Origin: Eubacterium sp.
GTDB taxonomy: Bacteria > Bacillota > Clostridia > Lachnospirales > Lachnospiraceae
NCBI GenBank assembly: GCA_017459945.1
Contig: JAFUBZ010000002.1
Span: 1 to 61,962, forward strand
Length of the DNA stretch: 61,962 bases
Direction of reading: 5' to 3'
Shown: piece after piece, positions 15,658-25,820 of the stretch
How positions within the stretch are numbered: the first letter of the stretch is position 1
Layout of the letters: each line of letters starts with the position of its first letter
Made by a program: the position numbers and the translations under genes
Notes under the pieces: model-generated
What the model was told of the DNA's origin: nothing
Databases searched by the model: none
What the model saw: only the letters and a program-made list of their open reading frames with translations

Positions 15658-17043
15658 ATGAGCTCTAGCAACAATTCTAAAATCAGCCGGAAGGGCATTT
15701 TCTTCGTACTGGTCCTCGGATCAGTCATAACATCCATTGTCTCAACCGTTATGAGTACCGCACTGCCGGTCATCATGGTTGACTTCAGTATCCCGGCAAG
15801 TCAGGCGCAGATGGTCACAAGTATCTATTCCCTGGTCAGCGGGATCATGATCCTGGCCACGGCATTTATCGTCAAGCGGTTCCCGACGAAAAATCTGTTT
15901 TTTATCGGCATGGGGCTGTTTACGGTCGGCATTCTTTGCTGTGCCATGGCACCGACCTTTTCCATCATGCTGCTTGGGCGGATCATTCAGGGTGTCGGAT
16001 ACGGTATCATCATATCCATGACACAGATGGTCATCCTGATCATCATCCCGTCCGCCAAACGCGGATTTGCAATGGGCGTGTACGGACTGGCTGTCACATT
16101 TGCGCCGGTCGTAGCACCAATGATTGCCGGCGTGATCATCGATCACTGGGGATGGCGTGTGATCTTCTGGATCATCCTTTTGTTCTGTCTGGTGGATTTT
16201 ATCGCCGGTGCAAAATTTATGAAAAACGTATTGGAGAATTCCAGGCCTTCTTTCGATCTGTTGTCCATGGTCCTTGCTGCGATCGGCTTTACCGGCATCG
16301 TACTCATGGCCGGCAATATGGGAAGCTATCCGTTTATGAGCATCCAGGTTGCGCTCCTGCTTGTCATCGGCCTGGTCGCACTGGTCATTTTCGCCATTCG
16401 TCAGATGCGCATCGAATCACCGCTTTTGAACCTGCGTGTGTTTAAGACCAGAGACTTTACCGTTGCAGTCATCATCTGCATGATCTTCTATGCATTGATG
16501 AATGGTATGTCGACGATCATCCCGATCCTGGTCCAGACCGTCCAGGGACAGAGCGCCACGGTATTCGGCATTGTCATTGCGCCATGCGCGCTGATCACGG
16601 GTCTGATGAGTCCCGTTGCCGGAAAGCTGTATGATAAGATCGGCATGAAGCCATTGGCGATGCTTGGCACATCGCTTGTTCTGATCAGTGAGATCAGTAC
16701 CCTTTTTGTAAAAGAAAATATGTCCTCCTACATTCTGATCATCCCGCTCGTCATCCTTGGCTTTGGTATGTCCTTCGTCATGATGAACCTGGCGGCGTTC
16801 GGAATGGAGAAGCTTGAAGGCGTAGAAAAAACCGATGGCACGGCATTGATGACTTGCCTTCGTACCATCGGCGGCGCACTCGGTGCGGCAGGTTTTGTAT
16901 CCTTGATGTCTGTCGGTGTGACGAATTCCAATTATACGATCGCGAACGTCCGCCACAGCTATGTCGGTATGGTGATCCTGGCTGTCGTTTGTGTCGTTCT
17001 CGCGTTTGGTTTTATCAAAAGCAATAAAAAATCGGAATCGTAG
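15658..17043 (+). CDS. MFS drug-efflux transporter, DHA2 (EmrB/QacA) type (461 aa)
   Basis: Proton-coupled efflux permease with 12-14 transmembrane helices along its whole length. Signatures: the first-helix motif STALPVIMVDF typical of DHA2 exporters, motif A-like KRFPTKNLFFIG, motif C-like region LAVTFAPVVAPMIAGVIIDHWGWRVIFW, and LNLRVFKTRDF before the C-terminal helices. Length is usual for the family. It is a single gene with its own terminator. Substrate (drug, dye or metabolite) cannot be predicted from sequence. Confidence 0.9.
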   Translation: MSSSNNSKISRKGIFFVLVLGSVITSIVSTVMSTALPVIMVDFSIPASQAQMVTSIYSLVSGIMILATAFIVKRFPTKNLFFIGMGLFTVGILCCAMAPTFSIMLLGRIIQGVGYGIIISMTQMVILIIIPSAKRGFAMGVYGLAVTFAPVVAPMIAGVIIDHWGWRVIFWIILLFCLVDFIAGAKFMKNVLENSRPSFDLLSMVLAAIGFTGIVLMAGNMGSYPFMSIQVALLLVIGLVALVIFAIRQMRIESPLLNLRVFKTRDFTVAVIICMIFYALMNGMSTIIPILVQTVQGQSATVFGIVIAPCALITGLMSPVAGKLYDKIGMKPLAMLGTSLVLISEISTLFVKENMSSYILIIPLVILGFGMSFVMMNLAAFGMEKLEGVEKTDGTALMTCLRTIGGALGAAGFVSLMSVGVTNSNYTIANVRHSYVGMVILAVVCVVLAFGFIKSNKKSES

Positions 17044-17065
17044 ATATAGCATATTCCCAAAAAAA

Positions 17066-17108
17066 CGCAGGGAGTCCGGATCCATGGAATCCAAACTCCC
17101 TGTTTTTT
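17066..17108. terminator. Bidirectional terminator between MFS and mscS genes
   Basis: Stem CAGGGAGT (17068-17075) with ACTCCCTG (17095-17102), a T-run on the plus strand (17103-17108) and an A-run before the left arm that becomes a T-run on the minus strand. It serves the two convergent genes. Confidence 0.85.
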
Positions 17109-17120
17109 CGTATATTGATT

Positions 17121-17912
17121 TTACTGATTCATATGCACATCAATCTGCGGATACGGAATCGAGATACCGGCTTCCGTCAGGCACTCCAGGATGATCCTGT
17201 TAGCTGCCAGACGTAAGTCGTATTTTTTTGACGGATAACAGAAAAACCGGACCCTGTATAAAATATCAGAATCTTCGAATTTCAAAATTCCTTTCATCAC
17301 ACAGTCATCCACACCGTCTAACTGCGCGATCTGACCACAGGCTTTGGCGAGCACGTCAAATACCCGCTGGTGATCCTCTTCATAGGGCAGGCCGATGTCG
17401 ATGTCCTGAAACTGGCTTTCCGGCACAACACTGATCTCTGAAATGTTTCTGTTGGAAACGGTCAGGATATTTCCTGTCGAAAAACAGCGGATCTTTGTCG
17501 TGCGCATATTGAATTCGATCACGACACCTTCCTGGTCTCCGTATTTTACCACATCGCCTTCTTTAAAGAACGAGTCCCTGACGATGTGGGTTCCCATGAT
17601 GATATCTTTCAGATAATCCTGAAGCGCAAGTCCAACGATCGCACTTGCGATCCCAAGCCCCGCGACCAGTGACGTCACATTGATCTCATTGATCTGCAGC
17701 ACTGCCAGGATCACAAGGATCACCACGATCGCGCGTGCCGCATTGTAAAACAATGTCGTCGGCCTGTTTCCGCCGGCCGCCACATGCTGCTCCACATGTC
17801 GGTTATACAGTCTTTTAAAAACCATCCAGACGATGATCGCGACACCGATCACGCACAGGCTGATGATGATATGGGATAATGAAAAATCTGCGTTTTTTAA
17901 AGCTTCCTGCAT
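17121..17912 (-). CDS. Small-conductance mechanosensitive channel, MscS family (263 aa)
   Basis: Membrane channel that opens under tension to release solutes on osmotic downshift. Three N-terminal hydrophobic helices are visible (about residues 12-32, 55-75 and 80-105). The third is the Gly/Ala-rich pore helix VAGLGIASAIVGLALQDYLKDIIMG, shown here in part. The beta domain follows (FFKEGDVVKYGDQEGVVIEFNMRTTKIR) and then the alpha/beta C-terminal domain. Length matches the minimal MscS form. It lies 14 bases downstream of trmL and is probably co-transcribed with it. Confidence 0.92.
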   Translation of the reverse strand: MQEALKNADFSLSHIIISLCVIGVAIIVWMVFKRLYNRHVEQHVAAGGNRPTTLFYNAARAIVVILVILAVLQINEINVTSLVAGLGIASAIVGLALQDYLKDIIMGTHIVRDSFFKEGDVVKYGDQEGVVIEFNMRTTKIRCFSTGNILTVSNRNISEISVVPESQFQDIDIGLPYEEDHQRVFDVLAKACGQIAQLDGVDDCVMKGILKFEDSDILYRVRFFCYPSKKYDLRLAANRIILECLTEAGISIPYPQIDVHMNQ

Positions 17913-17926
17913 ACTTTCAAACCTTT

Positions 17927-18385
17927 CTAATGCAACCCTGGAAAACCGTTTTGGCGCAGTGCTTCATACAGCACGACAGCAACGGAATTCGCAAGATTTA
18001 AAGAACGGATGTCTTCCCCCATCGGAATCCGGATACAATATTCCTCATTTTGATGCAATATTTTCTCCGGGATCCCGCCGCTCTCTTTTCCGAACATGAT
18101 ATAATCATCCGGCCCGAACGCTGCCTCTGTATACGTGTGCTTCGCCTTTGTCGAAGCGTACCAGATCCGTGCGCCCGGATGCTTCTGACAAAACTCCTCA
18201 TAATTAATATATCGCATCACATCCAGATCATACCAGTAATCCATTCCGGACCGGCGGATCGCCTGATCCGTCAGGCGAAATCCCAGCGGCTCGATCAGAT
18301 GCAGGGAAGACCCCGTCGCCATACAGGTTCTTCCGATGTTCCCGGTATTACTTGGTATTTCCGGTTCATGTAAAACGATGTGCAT
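17927..18385 (-). CDS. trmL: tRNA (cytidine/uridine-34-2'-O)-methyltransferase (152 aa)
   Basis: SPOUT-class enzyme that methylates the ribose of the wobble nucleotide in leucine tRNAs using S-adenosylmethionine. Full-length minimal TrmL: motif 1 PEIPSNTGNIGRTC (residues 8-21), motif 2 IMFGKESGGIPEKIL, motif 3 IPMGEDIRSLNLANSVAVVL, which form the trefoil knot. First gene of a likely trmL-mscS pair. The upstream region carries the direct repeat AGCTTTCTATT twice, 14 bases apart (18399 and 18413), of unknown meaning. Confidence 0.94.
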   Translation of the reverse strand: MHIVLHEPEIPSNTGNIGRTCMATGSSLHLIEPLGFRLTDQAIRRSGMDYWYDLDVMRYINYEEFCQKHPGARIWYASTKAKHTYTEAAFGPDDYIMFGKESGGIPEKILHQNEEYCIRIPMGEDIRSLNLANSVAVVLYEALRQNGFPGLH

Positions 18386-18538
18386 ATCCTTTTGCCTCAG
18401 CTTTCTATTATAAGCTTTCTATTCGTTGTCTTTGGTTCAGAAATCTTTTCAAATGCCCTATCGAATATTCGCATGCGACTCTTCCATCAAAATAGGCTAT
18501 TCTTTCTATAGAACTGTTTTGAACGAAAGGAGTATGCC

Positions 18539-19300
18539 ATGAAACAATTACTGGACTTTACTGGAAAAGTAGTATTGGTAACAGGTGCCCGTTCCGGTAT
18601 CGGGCAGGCGGTTGCAATCGCGTTTGCAGGCCAGGGTGCCAAAGTCGTGATCGCCGGCCGGCATCCATGTACAGATACGGAACAGGCCATCAAAGATGCC
18701 GGTGGTGAAGCGACTTATGTGCAGTGTGATGTTGCAAACGAAAATGACATCCGCCACCTGATCGAACAGACCATTCGCATTTACGGCAGACTGGATGTCG
18801 CCGTCAATAATGCCGGCACCCTTCCGCCAACTGCAAATCTGACAGAGCAGACCACTGCTGATTTTGATCACACATTTAATGTTGATGCCCGCGGTGTTTT
18901 TCTCTGCATGAAATACGAAGTGCCGGAATTATTGAAAAATGAAACCGGCGGCGCGATCATCAATATCACATCCGTAGCCGGACTGATCGCAGATCCCGGC
19001 ATGACACCATATGTTGGCGCAAAACACGCCGTCACCGGACTGACCAAGGCAGCTGCCATCGAATACGCGGACCGCAATATCAGGATCAACGCCATTGCCC
19101 CCGGCTTTACCCGCACAGAGATCACTGCCGGATGGATGGATGATCCCGAAATGCTTGCCCTCGTAAAAAGCTACAACTCGCAGCATCGCTTTGCGGAGCC
19201 CGAAGAGATCGCCAACGTTGCTCTGTTCCTGGGATCTGATATGGCTTCCTTTTTGAATGGCTCCATCATCGCCGCAGATGCCGGACAGACTGCACATTGA
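18539..19300 (+). CDS. Short-chain dehydrogenase/reductase (253 aa)
   Basis: NAD(P)-dependent oxidoreductase of the classical SDR family. It shows the cofactor loop TGARSGIG (15-22), NNAG near residue 90, the catalytic Ser in INITSVAG, the YxxxK pair in YVGAKHAVTG, and the C-terminal NAIAPGFTRTEI segment. An Arg after the cofactor loop (AGRHPC) hints at NADP(H) preference. Strong ribosome site AAAGGAG. It is a single gene with its own terminator, and the substrate (hydroxysteroid, sugar, acyl chain or other) cannot be assigned. Confidence 0.9.
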   Translation: MKQLLDFTGKVVLVTGARSGIGQAVAIAFAGQGAKVVIAGRHPCTDTEQAIKDAGGEATYVQCDVANENDIRHLIEQTIRIYGRLDVAVNNAGTLPPTANLTEQTTADFDHTFNVDARGVFLCMKYEVPELLKNETGGAIINITSVAGLIADPGMTPYVGAKHAVTGLTKAAAIEYADRNIRINAIAPGFTRTEITAGWMDDPEMLALVKSYNSQHRFAEPEEIANVALFLGSDMASFLNGSIIAADAGQTAH

Positions 19301-19320
19301 TCTTCTCTGCTTTTAGTTAT

Positions 19321-19370
19321 AAATACAGCGATTTCTCATAAGAGAAATCGCTGTATTTCCCTGTTTTTTA
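19321..19370. terminator. Terminator between SDR and fhs genes
   Basis: A perfect 17-bp stem (AAATACAGCGATTTCTC at 19321-19337 with its complement at 19342-19358) around a 4-base loop, then CCCTGTTTTTT on the plus strand. Probably used from both sides, since both flanking genes end here. Confidence 0.85.
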
Positions 19371-19377
19371 AGCCAGA

Positions 19378-21054
19378 TTAGAACAGTCCGGAAATCTTTC
19401 CGTTCTCATCTACATCGATCCGCTCTGCTGCCGGCACCTTCGGAAGTCCCGGCATCGTCATGATATCGCCTGTTAATGCAACGATAAATCCTGCGCCGGC
19501 ACTCACCTTCAGGTTTCTGACTGTTACAGTGAAGCCCTTCGGGGCACCAAGGAGTTTCGGATCATCCGAGAAGGAATACTGGGTCTTTGCCATGCAGACC
19601 GGCATCTTTCCGAAGCCAAGCTCTTCGAGCTGTTTTGCCTGCTTCGCTGCCTTTGCGGTAAGCGCAACGCCATCCGCATGATAGATCCGCTTGCAGATCG
19701 CTTCCAGCTTCTCTTCGATGGAAAGATCTGTATCATAGGAGAACCGGAAGTCATTCGGTTCATCACAAAGGCGGACCACTTCCTCAGCAAGTGCCATACC
19801 GCCTTCGCCGCCCTTTGCCCATACTTCAGACAGCGCAACGTTTACGCCAAGCTCTTTGCATTTTGCCTCTACCAGATCCAGCTCTGCCTTCGTATCTGTC
19901 GGGAACGCATTGATCGCAACTACACAAGGCAGTCCGTATACATCTTTGATATTGGAAACATGCTGCAGCAGGTTTGGCATACCTTTTTCAAGCGCTTCCA
20001 GATTTTCCTCGTTCAGATCCGCTTTTGCTACGCCGCCATGATATTTCAGTGCGCGCACCGTTGCAACGATTACGACTGCATTCGGCTTCAGACCTGCCAT
20101 ACGGCACTTGATATCCAAAAACTTCTCCGCGCCGAGGTCTGCAGCAAATCCTGCTTCCGTTACGATATAATCACCAAGCTTTAATGCCAGTCTGGTCGCT
20201 GTGACAGAGTTGCAGCCATGTGCGATGTTTGCGAACGGGCCGCCATGGATCAGCGCCGGCGTATGCTCCAGTGTCTGCACCAGATTCGGCTTTAATGCAT
20301 CCTTTAAGAGGGCTGCCATTGCGCCTTCTGCTTTCAGATCATGCGCTGTAACAGGTTTCCCGTCATAGGTATATGCGACGATGATGCTTCCCAGTCTCTT
20401 CTTCAGATCAACGATGTCAGACGCCAGGCAGAGAACTGCCATAACCTCTGATGCAACTGTGATGTCAAATCCGTCTTCACGCGGTACACCCTGGAGTTTT
20501 CCGCCAAGGCCGTCTACGATGTTTCGAAGCTGACGGTCATTCATGTCCACTGCACGCTTCCAGGTGATCTGCTTGGTATCGATCCCCAGCTCATTGCCCT
20601 GCTGGATATGATTGTCAAGCATCGCTGCCAGCAGGTTGTTTGCCGCACCGATCGCATGGAAATCGCCGGTAAAATGCAGGTTGATATCTTCCATCGGGAC
20701 AACCTGTGCATAACCGCCACCTGCAGCCCCGCCTTTGATACCGAATACCGGTCCTAAGGACGGCTCACGCAGTGCAACGACTACCTTCTTGCCGATCTTC
20801 TTCAAACCGTCTGCCAGACCAACACTTGTCGTGGTCTTTCCTTCACCTGCCGGTGTCGGTGTGATCGCTGTGACCAGGATCAGCTTTCCGTCCGGATCAT
20901 CCTTATGCTCTTTCAAAAAATTGTAGTCAATCTTCGCTTTATAACGTCCATAGTTTTCTACATATTCTTCCGGAATCGCAAGGCTCTCCGCGATCTTGTT
21001 GACCGGCTCCATTGTAGCTTCCTGTGCAATCTCAATATCTGATTTATACCCCAT
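19378..21054 (-). CDS. fhs: Formate-tetrahydrofolate ligase (558 aa)
   Basis: ATP-dependent synthesis of 10-formyltetrahydrofolate from formate, feeding purine and formyl-methionine synthesis and, in acetogens, the methyl branch of the Wood-Ljungdahl pathway. The P-loop [20 protein letters not shown] (about 66-85) and the folate-site region [22 protein letters not shown] are unmistakable; MDNRQLR-type and [13 protein letters not shown] segments also match. Full length. Strong GGAGG site at the start, single gene. No other Wood-Ljungdahl gene is in the window, so acetogenesis is not implied. Confidence 0.97.
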   Translation of the reverse strand: MGYKSDIEIAQEATMEPVNKIAESLAIPEEYVENYGRYKAKIDYNFLKEHKDDPDGKLILVTAITPTPAGEGKTTTSVGLADGLKKIGKKVVVALREPSLGPVFGIKGGAAGGGYAQVVPMEDINLHFTGDFHAIGAANNLLAAMLDNHIQQGNELGIDTKQITWKRAVDMNDRQLRNIVDGLGGKLQGVPREDGFDITVASEVMAVLCLASDIVDLKKRLGSIIVAYTYDGKPVTAHDLKAEGAMAALLKDALKPNLVQTLEHTPALIHGGPFANIAHGCNSVTATRLALKLGDYIVTEAGFAADLGAEKFLDIKCRMAGLKPNAVVIVATVRALKYHGGVAKADLNEENLEALEKGMPNLLQHVSNIKDVYGLPCVVAINAFPTDTKAELDLVEAKCKELGVNVALSEVWAKGGEGGMALAEEVVRLCDEPNDFRFSYDTDLSIEEKLEAICKRIYHADGVALTAKAAKQAKQLEELGFGKMPVCMAKTQYSFSDDPKLLGAPKGFTVTVRNLKVSAGAGFIVALTGDIMTMPGLPKVPAAERIDVDENGKISGLF

Positions 21055-21258
21055 AGTGATCCTCCGTTTGACAAATCTATTCTTACAGTTTCATAGTTCA
21101 TGTTCCCAGAGATTTAGTTTAGCACGAATTTGCATTTTTGAGAATACAAGAATGACGGTTTCGCGGGAAATCGGAAATATAGACGAACACCCCTTGCTTT
21201 TTCAAAAAAATTCATCCAAAATTGATACATCGAAACCACACACGCAAAGGAGACTGAC

Positions 21259-21762
21259 ATGCCTGATAAACCTTTTTACCTGACTACACTTTGCTATATT
21301 GAAAAAGACGACTGTTATCTGATGCTGCACCGTACAAAGAAAGAGAATGACATCAACGAAGGAAAATGGATCGGCGTCGGCGGAAAATTCGAACCGGATG
21401 AGACGCCGGAAGAATGTCTGCTTAGGGAAGTTAAAGAAGAAACCGGCCTGACACTGACCGGTTTCAGACTCCGTGGCATCATCACATTTTTAAATGATGC
21501 ATGGCCGACGGAATATATGTTTTTATATACGGCAGATGCGTTTACCGGCACATTGCATGCCTGCAACGAAGGCAACCTCGCCTGGGTCCCGAAAAAAGAT
21601 TTGATGAAGCTTAACCTCTGGGAAGGTGATAAGCTGTTTTTAAAACTGCTGACAGAGGATGCCGGCATGTTTTCCCTAAAGGTCAGCTACCATGGAGACG
21701 ATCTGGAAGAGGCTGTATTACATCTGCATGACCAGCCGGCCTTGTCTGACCCTATCCATTGA
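21259..21762 (+). CDS. Nudix hydrolase, MutT / 8-oxo-dGTP diphosphatase-like (167 aa)
   Basis: Nudix pyrophosphatase. The Nudix box GKFEPDETPEECLLREVKEE (20 residues shown, continuing TGL) has all signature positions. The N-terminal strand LTTLCYIEKDDCYLMLHR and the segment EGKWIGVGGKFE resemble the clostridial and streptococcal 8-oxo-dGTP diphosphatases. Ribosome site AAAGGAG 7 bases before the ATG. Another nucleotide substrate remains possible. Confidence 0.88.
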   Translation: MPDKPFYLTTLCYIEKDDCYLMLHRTKKENDINEGKWIGVGGKFEPDETPEECLLREVKEETGLTLTGFRLRGIITFLNDAWPTEYMFLYTADAFTGTLHACNEGNLAWVPKKDLMKLNLWEGDKLFLKLLTEDAGMFSLKVSYHGDDLEEAVLHLHDQPALSDPIH

Positions 21763-21863
21763 CTCCATCCTTTCTCTGTGTTATTCTTTATATAACACAG
21801 GAGTATTATTAAAATACATGTTGATCTGATCGAGAGGGGGCGATATGTTTGGAAGGAGAACAC

Positions 21864-22028
21864 ATGACAGAAAAAGAACAGGCCACATTATTAATCGACA
21901 TGTATACGGATTTGCAGCGAATCAAATCTGCCCCGGACAGGGATGCGGAGATTGATTATCAGCTGAGGATCACACTCGCCAAGCTCCAGGCACTTGGTAT
22001 TTCAACAGAAGACCTGAAAATGAACTAA
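21864..22028 (+). CDS. Small conserved-looking protein (54 aa)
   Basis: A short frame between a strong GGAAGGAG site (6 bases before ATG 21864) and a terminator. The protein is a predicted pair of helices (LLIDMYTDLQRIKSAP and AEIDYQLRITLAKLQALGI) with no Cys, signal or membrane segment. Possible promoter TTGATC-17-TATGTT at 21821-21849. A small hairpin at 21777-21799 (TGTGTTAT/ATAACACA) separates it from the Nudix gene, so it may be expressed independently. I do not recognise its family; the ribosome site and terminator are the evidence that it is real. Confidence 0.6.
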   Translation: MTEKEQATLLIDMYTDLQRIKSAPDRDAEIDYQLRITLAKLQALGISTEDLKMN

Positions 22029-22035
22029 CCAAACA

Positions 22036-22079
22036 GGGGTTATCACACTGCAAATTCTGCAAAGTGATAACCCTCTTTT
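22036..22079. terminator. Terminator between the 54-residue gene and the ABC export operon
   Basis: Stem GGGTTATCAC (22037-22046) with GTGATAACCC (22064-22073) followed by TCTTTTT. It ends the small plus-strand gene and lies at the 3' end of the convergent ABC permease gene. Confidence 0.8.
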
Positions 22080-22094
22080 TGTAACGGTATCTTT

Positions 22095-23399
22095 TTACTC
22101 ATACCGCAGCGCATCGATCGGATTCATCTTGGCCGCCTTGTTTGCCGGATAATATCCAAAGAAAATACCGACAGCCATCGCAACGCCAAGCGAAAGTAAG
22201 ATGCTAAACGGCGTCGGCCCGCTCAGTGCTCCCATCACGGCAGTCGCGATCATGCCAAGCGCCGACCCGATCACGATGCCGATCACGCCGCCCAGAAGAC
22301 AAATGATGATCGCCTCCGTGATAAACTGCGTCCGGATCGATCCGTTTGTTGCGCCAAGTGCTTTTCTTGTACCGATCTCTCTGGTCCGCTCTGTGATCGA
22401 AACCAACATAATGTTCATGACGCCGATTCCGCCAACCACAAGCGCAATTGCCGCAATCGCGGAAATCGCCAATGTCACCTTTCCCATAACCCCGGACATC
22501 TCATCCACGACAGATGACATACTGAATGCCGACGGCTGGATATACGGATTGTCTCTGTAATAGGTGTCTGTCAGATACTGCTGCGCAGTCTGTGCAAAGC
22601 TTTCCGAATCAACCCCCTGTTTGGTAACGATATCAAAATAGTAGTACTGATTGCCGGACTCCTCACCATAAATGATACGCGCCGCTTTCAACGGCATATA
22701 CATCTGTGACGTATCCCCCTCTCCCATGATCAGAGAAGACATCATCGTATCCTTCTGATACTGGTATATTCCGGTAACGGTCATTTCCAGATGCTGATCA
22801 TAGACCGTACATTCAAAGGATGATCCCATCGCACGATCGACATCTCCGAACAGGCTTTCCGCAAACTTGTCAGAGATCATAACGACATTTGCCCCTCTGT
22901 CAAGATCCTGTTCCGTAAAGAAAGATCCGCGCACCAAAGTCAGATTATTGGCATAAAAATATCCCGCCGTCACCCCGGTCAGGCTGGCTGCCTCCGACTT
23001 GTTGTTATAGGAACAAGCTACGTTTCCAAGTCCTTCCTCTACTGAGATGGCCTGAATCTCATCCGGATAGTGCGCACACAGATCACGGATCATTTCAGCC
23101 GTAAAATAGTCATTGTCTGTCATGCCATAGGTTTGCTCAACTGTACCGAAAACAGGCTCCTCCCCGGTCCCTTCATCTTCCTCTTCTTCTGCCAATCCTT
23201 TTTCCTCGATATAGACAGAAATATTGTTGCCACCAAGCGACTGCATCGCGTCAGACACGCCTTTTGTCAAACCATTTCCGACGGTCATGATCGTAATGAC
23301 GGAAGCGATACCGATGATGATGCCAAGCATCGTCAGGATCGCACGCATCTTATTCAATCGGAGGCTTTCCAGTGCCAGTAAAATGTTCTCACGAAACAT
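22095..23399 (-). CDS. MacB/FtsX-type ABC transporter permease (434 aa)
   Basis: Membrane subunit of a MacB-like export system. N-terminal helix (ILTMLGIIIGIASVITIMTV), a large extracytoplasmic MacB core domain (about residues 45-280), then three C-terminal helices with the FtsX signature GGIGVMNIMLVSITERTREI and GTRKALGAT. I start at ATG 23399 because AGGAGGTGA lies 5 bases before it; a longer in-frame start at 23426 lacks a site. It overlaps the ATPase gene by 11 bases. Works with the adjoining ATPase and HlyD-like adaptor, probably exporting a peptide, antibiotic or lipid-like molecule. Confidence 0.92.
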   Translation of the reverse strand: MFRENILLALESLRLNKMRAILTMLGIIIGIASVITIMTVGNGLTKGVSDAMQSLGGNNISVYIEEKGLAEEEEDEGTGEEPVFGTVEQTYGMTDNDYFTAEMIRDLCAHYPDEIQAISVEEGLGNVACSYNNKSEAASLTGVTAGYFYANNLTLVRGSFFTEQDLDRGANVVMISDKFAESLFGDVDRAMGSSFECTVYDQHLEMTVTGIYQYQKDTMMSSLIMGEGDTSQMYMPLKAARIIYGEESGNQYYYFDIVTKQGVDSESFAQTAQQYLTDTYYRDNPYIQPSAFSMSSVVDEMSGVMGKVTLAISAIAAIALVVGGIGVMNIMLVSITERTREIGTRKALGATNGSIRTQFITEAIIICLLGGVIGIVIGSALGMIATAVMGALSGPTPFSILLSLGVAMAVGIFFGYYPANKAAKMNPIDALRYE

Positions 23400-24102
23400 G
23401 CGGCTCACCTCCTGTGATTCTCTCATCGATCACGCGCCCGTCCATCAACGTAACAATACGCTCTGTTTCTTCCGCAAGTACATTCGAGTGCGTGATCAAA
23501 ACGATCGTCTTGCCGTGGTTTTCATGAAGATCATGAAAGATATCCATGATCATATGACCGGTTTTCGAATCCAGCGCTCCGGTTGGCTCATCTGCCAGAA
23601 TGATCGACGGATCATTTGCCATGGCCCGCGCGATCGCCACGCGCTGTTTCTGTCCTCCTGACAATTCCTCCGGCTTATGCTCCATCCGGTCAGACATTCC
23701 GACCATTTCCATCAGTTCCATTGCTTTTTCCTGACGGTCTTTTCTGGAAACACCCCCGTACATCAGCGGAACTTCCACATTTTTGAGCGCATTCATGCGC
23801 GGGATCAGGTTATAGGTCTGAAAAACAAACCCGATCTTTTTATTTCGCAATGCCGACAGGTTCGCGTCTGTCGCCTGGCTGACATCGATTCCGTCCAGAA
23901 AATAAGTACCTTCCGTCGGACGGTCCAACAGCCCGATCAGATTCATCAGCGTTGATTTTCCGGATCCGGATTCGCCAACGATCGACAGAAACTCCCCGTC
24001 TGCAACAGACAGATCGATCCCGTTTAAGATCTGAAGCTCGTTTTCCTGCCCCTCAAAAAACCGTTTGATAATGTGATGCATTTCTATCACATTTTGTTTC
24101 AT
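23389..24102 (-). CDS. ABC transporter ATP-binding protein, MacB/LolD type (237 aa)
   Basis: Cytoplasmic ATPase of the export system. Walker [10 protein letters not shown] (about 41-49), Q-loop, signature [14 protein letters not shown], Walker [13 protein letters not shown] and the H-loop in VLITHS. Length and sequence are those of the MacB/LolD/YknY subgroup. Middle gene of adaptor > ATPase > permease. Confidence 0.95.
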   Translation of the reverse strand: MKQNVIEMHHIIKRFFEGQENELQILNGIDLSVADGEFLSIVGESGSGKSTLMNLIGLLDRPTEGTYFLDGIDVSQATDANLSALRNKKIGFVFQTYNLIPRMNALKNVEVPLMYGGVSRKDRQEKAMELMEMVGMSDRMEHKPEELSGGQKQRVAIARAMANDPSIILADEPTGALDSKTGHMIMDIFHDLHENHGKTIVLITHSNVLAEETERIVTLMDGRVIDERITGGEPHVS

Positions 24103-24173
24103 GCTGTTCTCCTGCTTCTTATATCAAATAACATGGTCATATCTAATACAGCATTGATACGGACTCGCTTTGA

Positions 24174-25787
24174 TCAACCAAGTCCGCCCGCCGGATCCAT
24201 TTCATCCAGACTGTTCTCATCTGCTTCCGGCAACAGGATCACGGTACCGTTTTCAATCCCCGGTGTCGGCAGGATCTCAACATAATATCCGCTTTCCATA
24301 CCGGTCTCTACACGCACTTCCTCGTAGCCGTCCAAAGCTTCTGTTGCCAAAGCTTCTTCGCTTACAGACAGGCCATCCTCACCGGCCGGTTCGGATACAA
24401 CATGTAATGTCTTATTCCCGTTCTCATCGGTAAAGATCGCGTCATACGGTACGACCAGAATGTTTTTCTTCTGCTCTTTGATCAGCGAAAGCTTTGCAGT
24501 CATATCGATCCGGAGTCTTTCATTTTTCTCTAACAGATCGATCTCTACAAGATAGCCGGACCCGGATGAAGTCGCGGCGCCGGACATCATACTTTCCGCA
24601 GAATCAGTCGGAAGGGACACACTGCTCCCTGCCGTCGGTGCCACACCTGTCACCTTGCCTGTCAGCTCCTCATCACCGGTTGCATCGGTCTTAACAAGAA
24701 CCTCCATACCTTCTTTGACATCTGCGATGTCGCTCTCTTTGATACTCGCCTCTACATACAGATCATTTGTATCCTGGATCGTAACGACAGCCCCGCCTGT
24801 ATAAATGCCGTCTTCCTTCACATTCACAGCTGTCACTGTACCTGAAACCGGAGATTTCAATGATTCCCCGTCAATCGCTTCCTGAAGGGAGCGGATCTGT
24901 GCCTTTGTAGTGCTATCTGAGGAATCCGATCCGAGGTTTGCCGTATCCAGCGCATCCTTGGCGGAGGCGATGGCTTCGTCAGCGGAATCAGATGTGGTCT
25001 GATATGCCGCACAGGCCTGCCGGTATGCAGCTTCTGCAGAAGTAACTGCATCTTTTAAAGTCTGCTCATACTTGGGATCTGTAAGCTCTTTCAATCCATC
25101 TTTTGCTGCGTCAAGATCTGCCTTTGCAGCATCTGCTGCTTTTTGGCTGGCTTCATCTGCATCGACCACTTTTGCCTGTGCCTCAGCATACAGTCTCTGT
25201 GCTTCTTCCACAGCTGCCCGGGCGTCCTCTATCTCCCCAGGCAATGCTGCCAACTCATTCTTTGCCTGTGTGACATTTGCTGACGCCGCATCGATCTCCG
25301 CCTGTGCCGCCTCTAGCTGGGTGTCTTTCGACGACACCGCATTGTCATACGCCCGCTGTGCGCTCTTTTTGCTCTGTGCCTCAGCAGCCTCTGCCTTAGC
25401 CTGCGCATCCTTCACATCCGCCAGCTGCTCCTTCGCGCTGCTAACGTCAAATGTACACAGCACATCGCCTTCAGAAACGACATCGCCCACCTTCACATTC
25501 ACGCCGGTCACCTTTAAACCTGTCTCTCCGACACCGGCTGCTGTGACATCCGTGACAGTTTTGCTTTTAATCGTACCTGTCGCTGCAATGGAAGATGTCA
25601 GTGTTTTCCTTGAAACCTGATCTGTCGCGACTGTCGGCATGATGCTGTCCGCCATCTTTTTCTGATGTATATGAAAAGCCGCAAATGCTGCTATGGCTGC
25701 AGCCGCGATCACAACGATGATAATGATAATTTTCTTTTTCTTTTTTCCGGAAGTATCGTTGCTTTGATTATTCTTGTTTTTTCCCAT
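24174..25787 (-). CDS. HlyD-family membrane-fusion/adaptor protein (537 aa)
   Basis: Adaptor subunit (YknX/MacA-like) of the ABC export system. One N-terminal transmembrane helix (KIIIIIVVIAAAAIAAFAAF, about 18-37) anchors it with the bulk outside. The biotin-lipoyl-like halves flank a long Ala/Asp/Glu-rich coiled coil (about 115-280, many AQAKAEAAEAQ-like heptads). The C-terminal beta-barrel part includes LRIDMTAKLSLI and an HVVSEPAGEDG region. Start at ATG 25787, 9 bases after GAGG, preferred to 25802 which has no site. Ends in an acidic tail. Confidence 0.9.
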   Translation of the reverse strand: MGKNKNNQSNDTSGKKKKKIIIIIVVIAAAAIAAFAAFHIHQKKMADSIMPTVATDQVSRKTLTSSIAATGTIKSKTVTDVTAAGVGETGLKVTGVNVKVGDVVSEGDVLCTFDVSSAKEQLADVKDAQAKAEAAEAQSKKSAQRAYDNAVSSKDTQLEAAQAEIDAASANVTQAKNELAALPGEIEDARAAVEEAQRLYAEAQAKVVDADEASQKAADAAKADLDAAKDGLKELTDPKYEQTLKDAVTSAEAAYRQACAAYQTTSDSADEAIASAKDALDTANLGSDSSDSTTKAQIRSLQEAIDGESLKSPVSGTVTAVNVKEDGIYTGGAVVTIQDTNDLYVEASIKESDIADVKEGMEVLVKTDATGDEELTGKVTGVAPTAGSSVSLPTDSAESMMSGAATSSGSGYLVEIDLLEKNERLRIDMTAKLSLIKEQKKNILVVPYDAIFTDENGNKTLHVVSEPAGEDGLSVSEEALATEALDGYEEVRVETGMESGYYVEILPTPGIENGTVILLPEADENSLDEMDPAGGLG

Positions 25788-25820
25788 TCCAAATGTCCTC
25801 ATTCAATCATATATTTTACT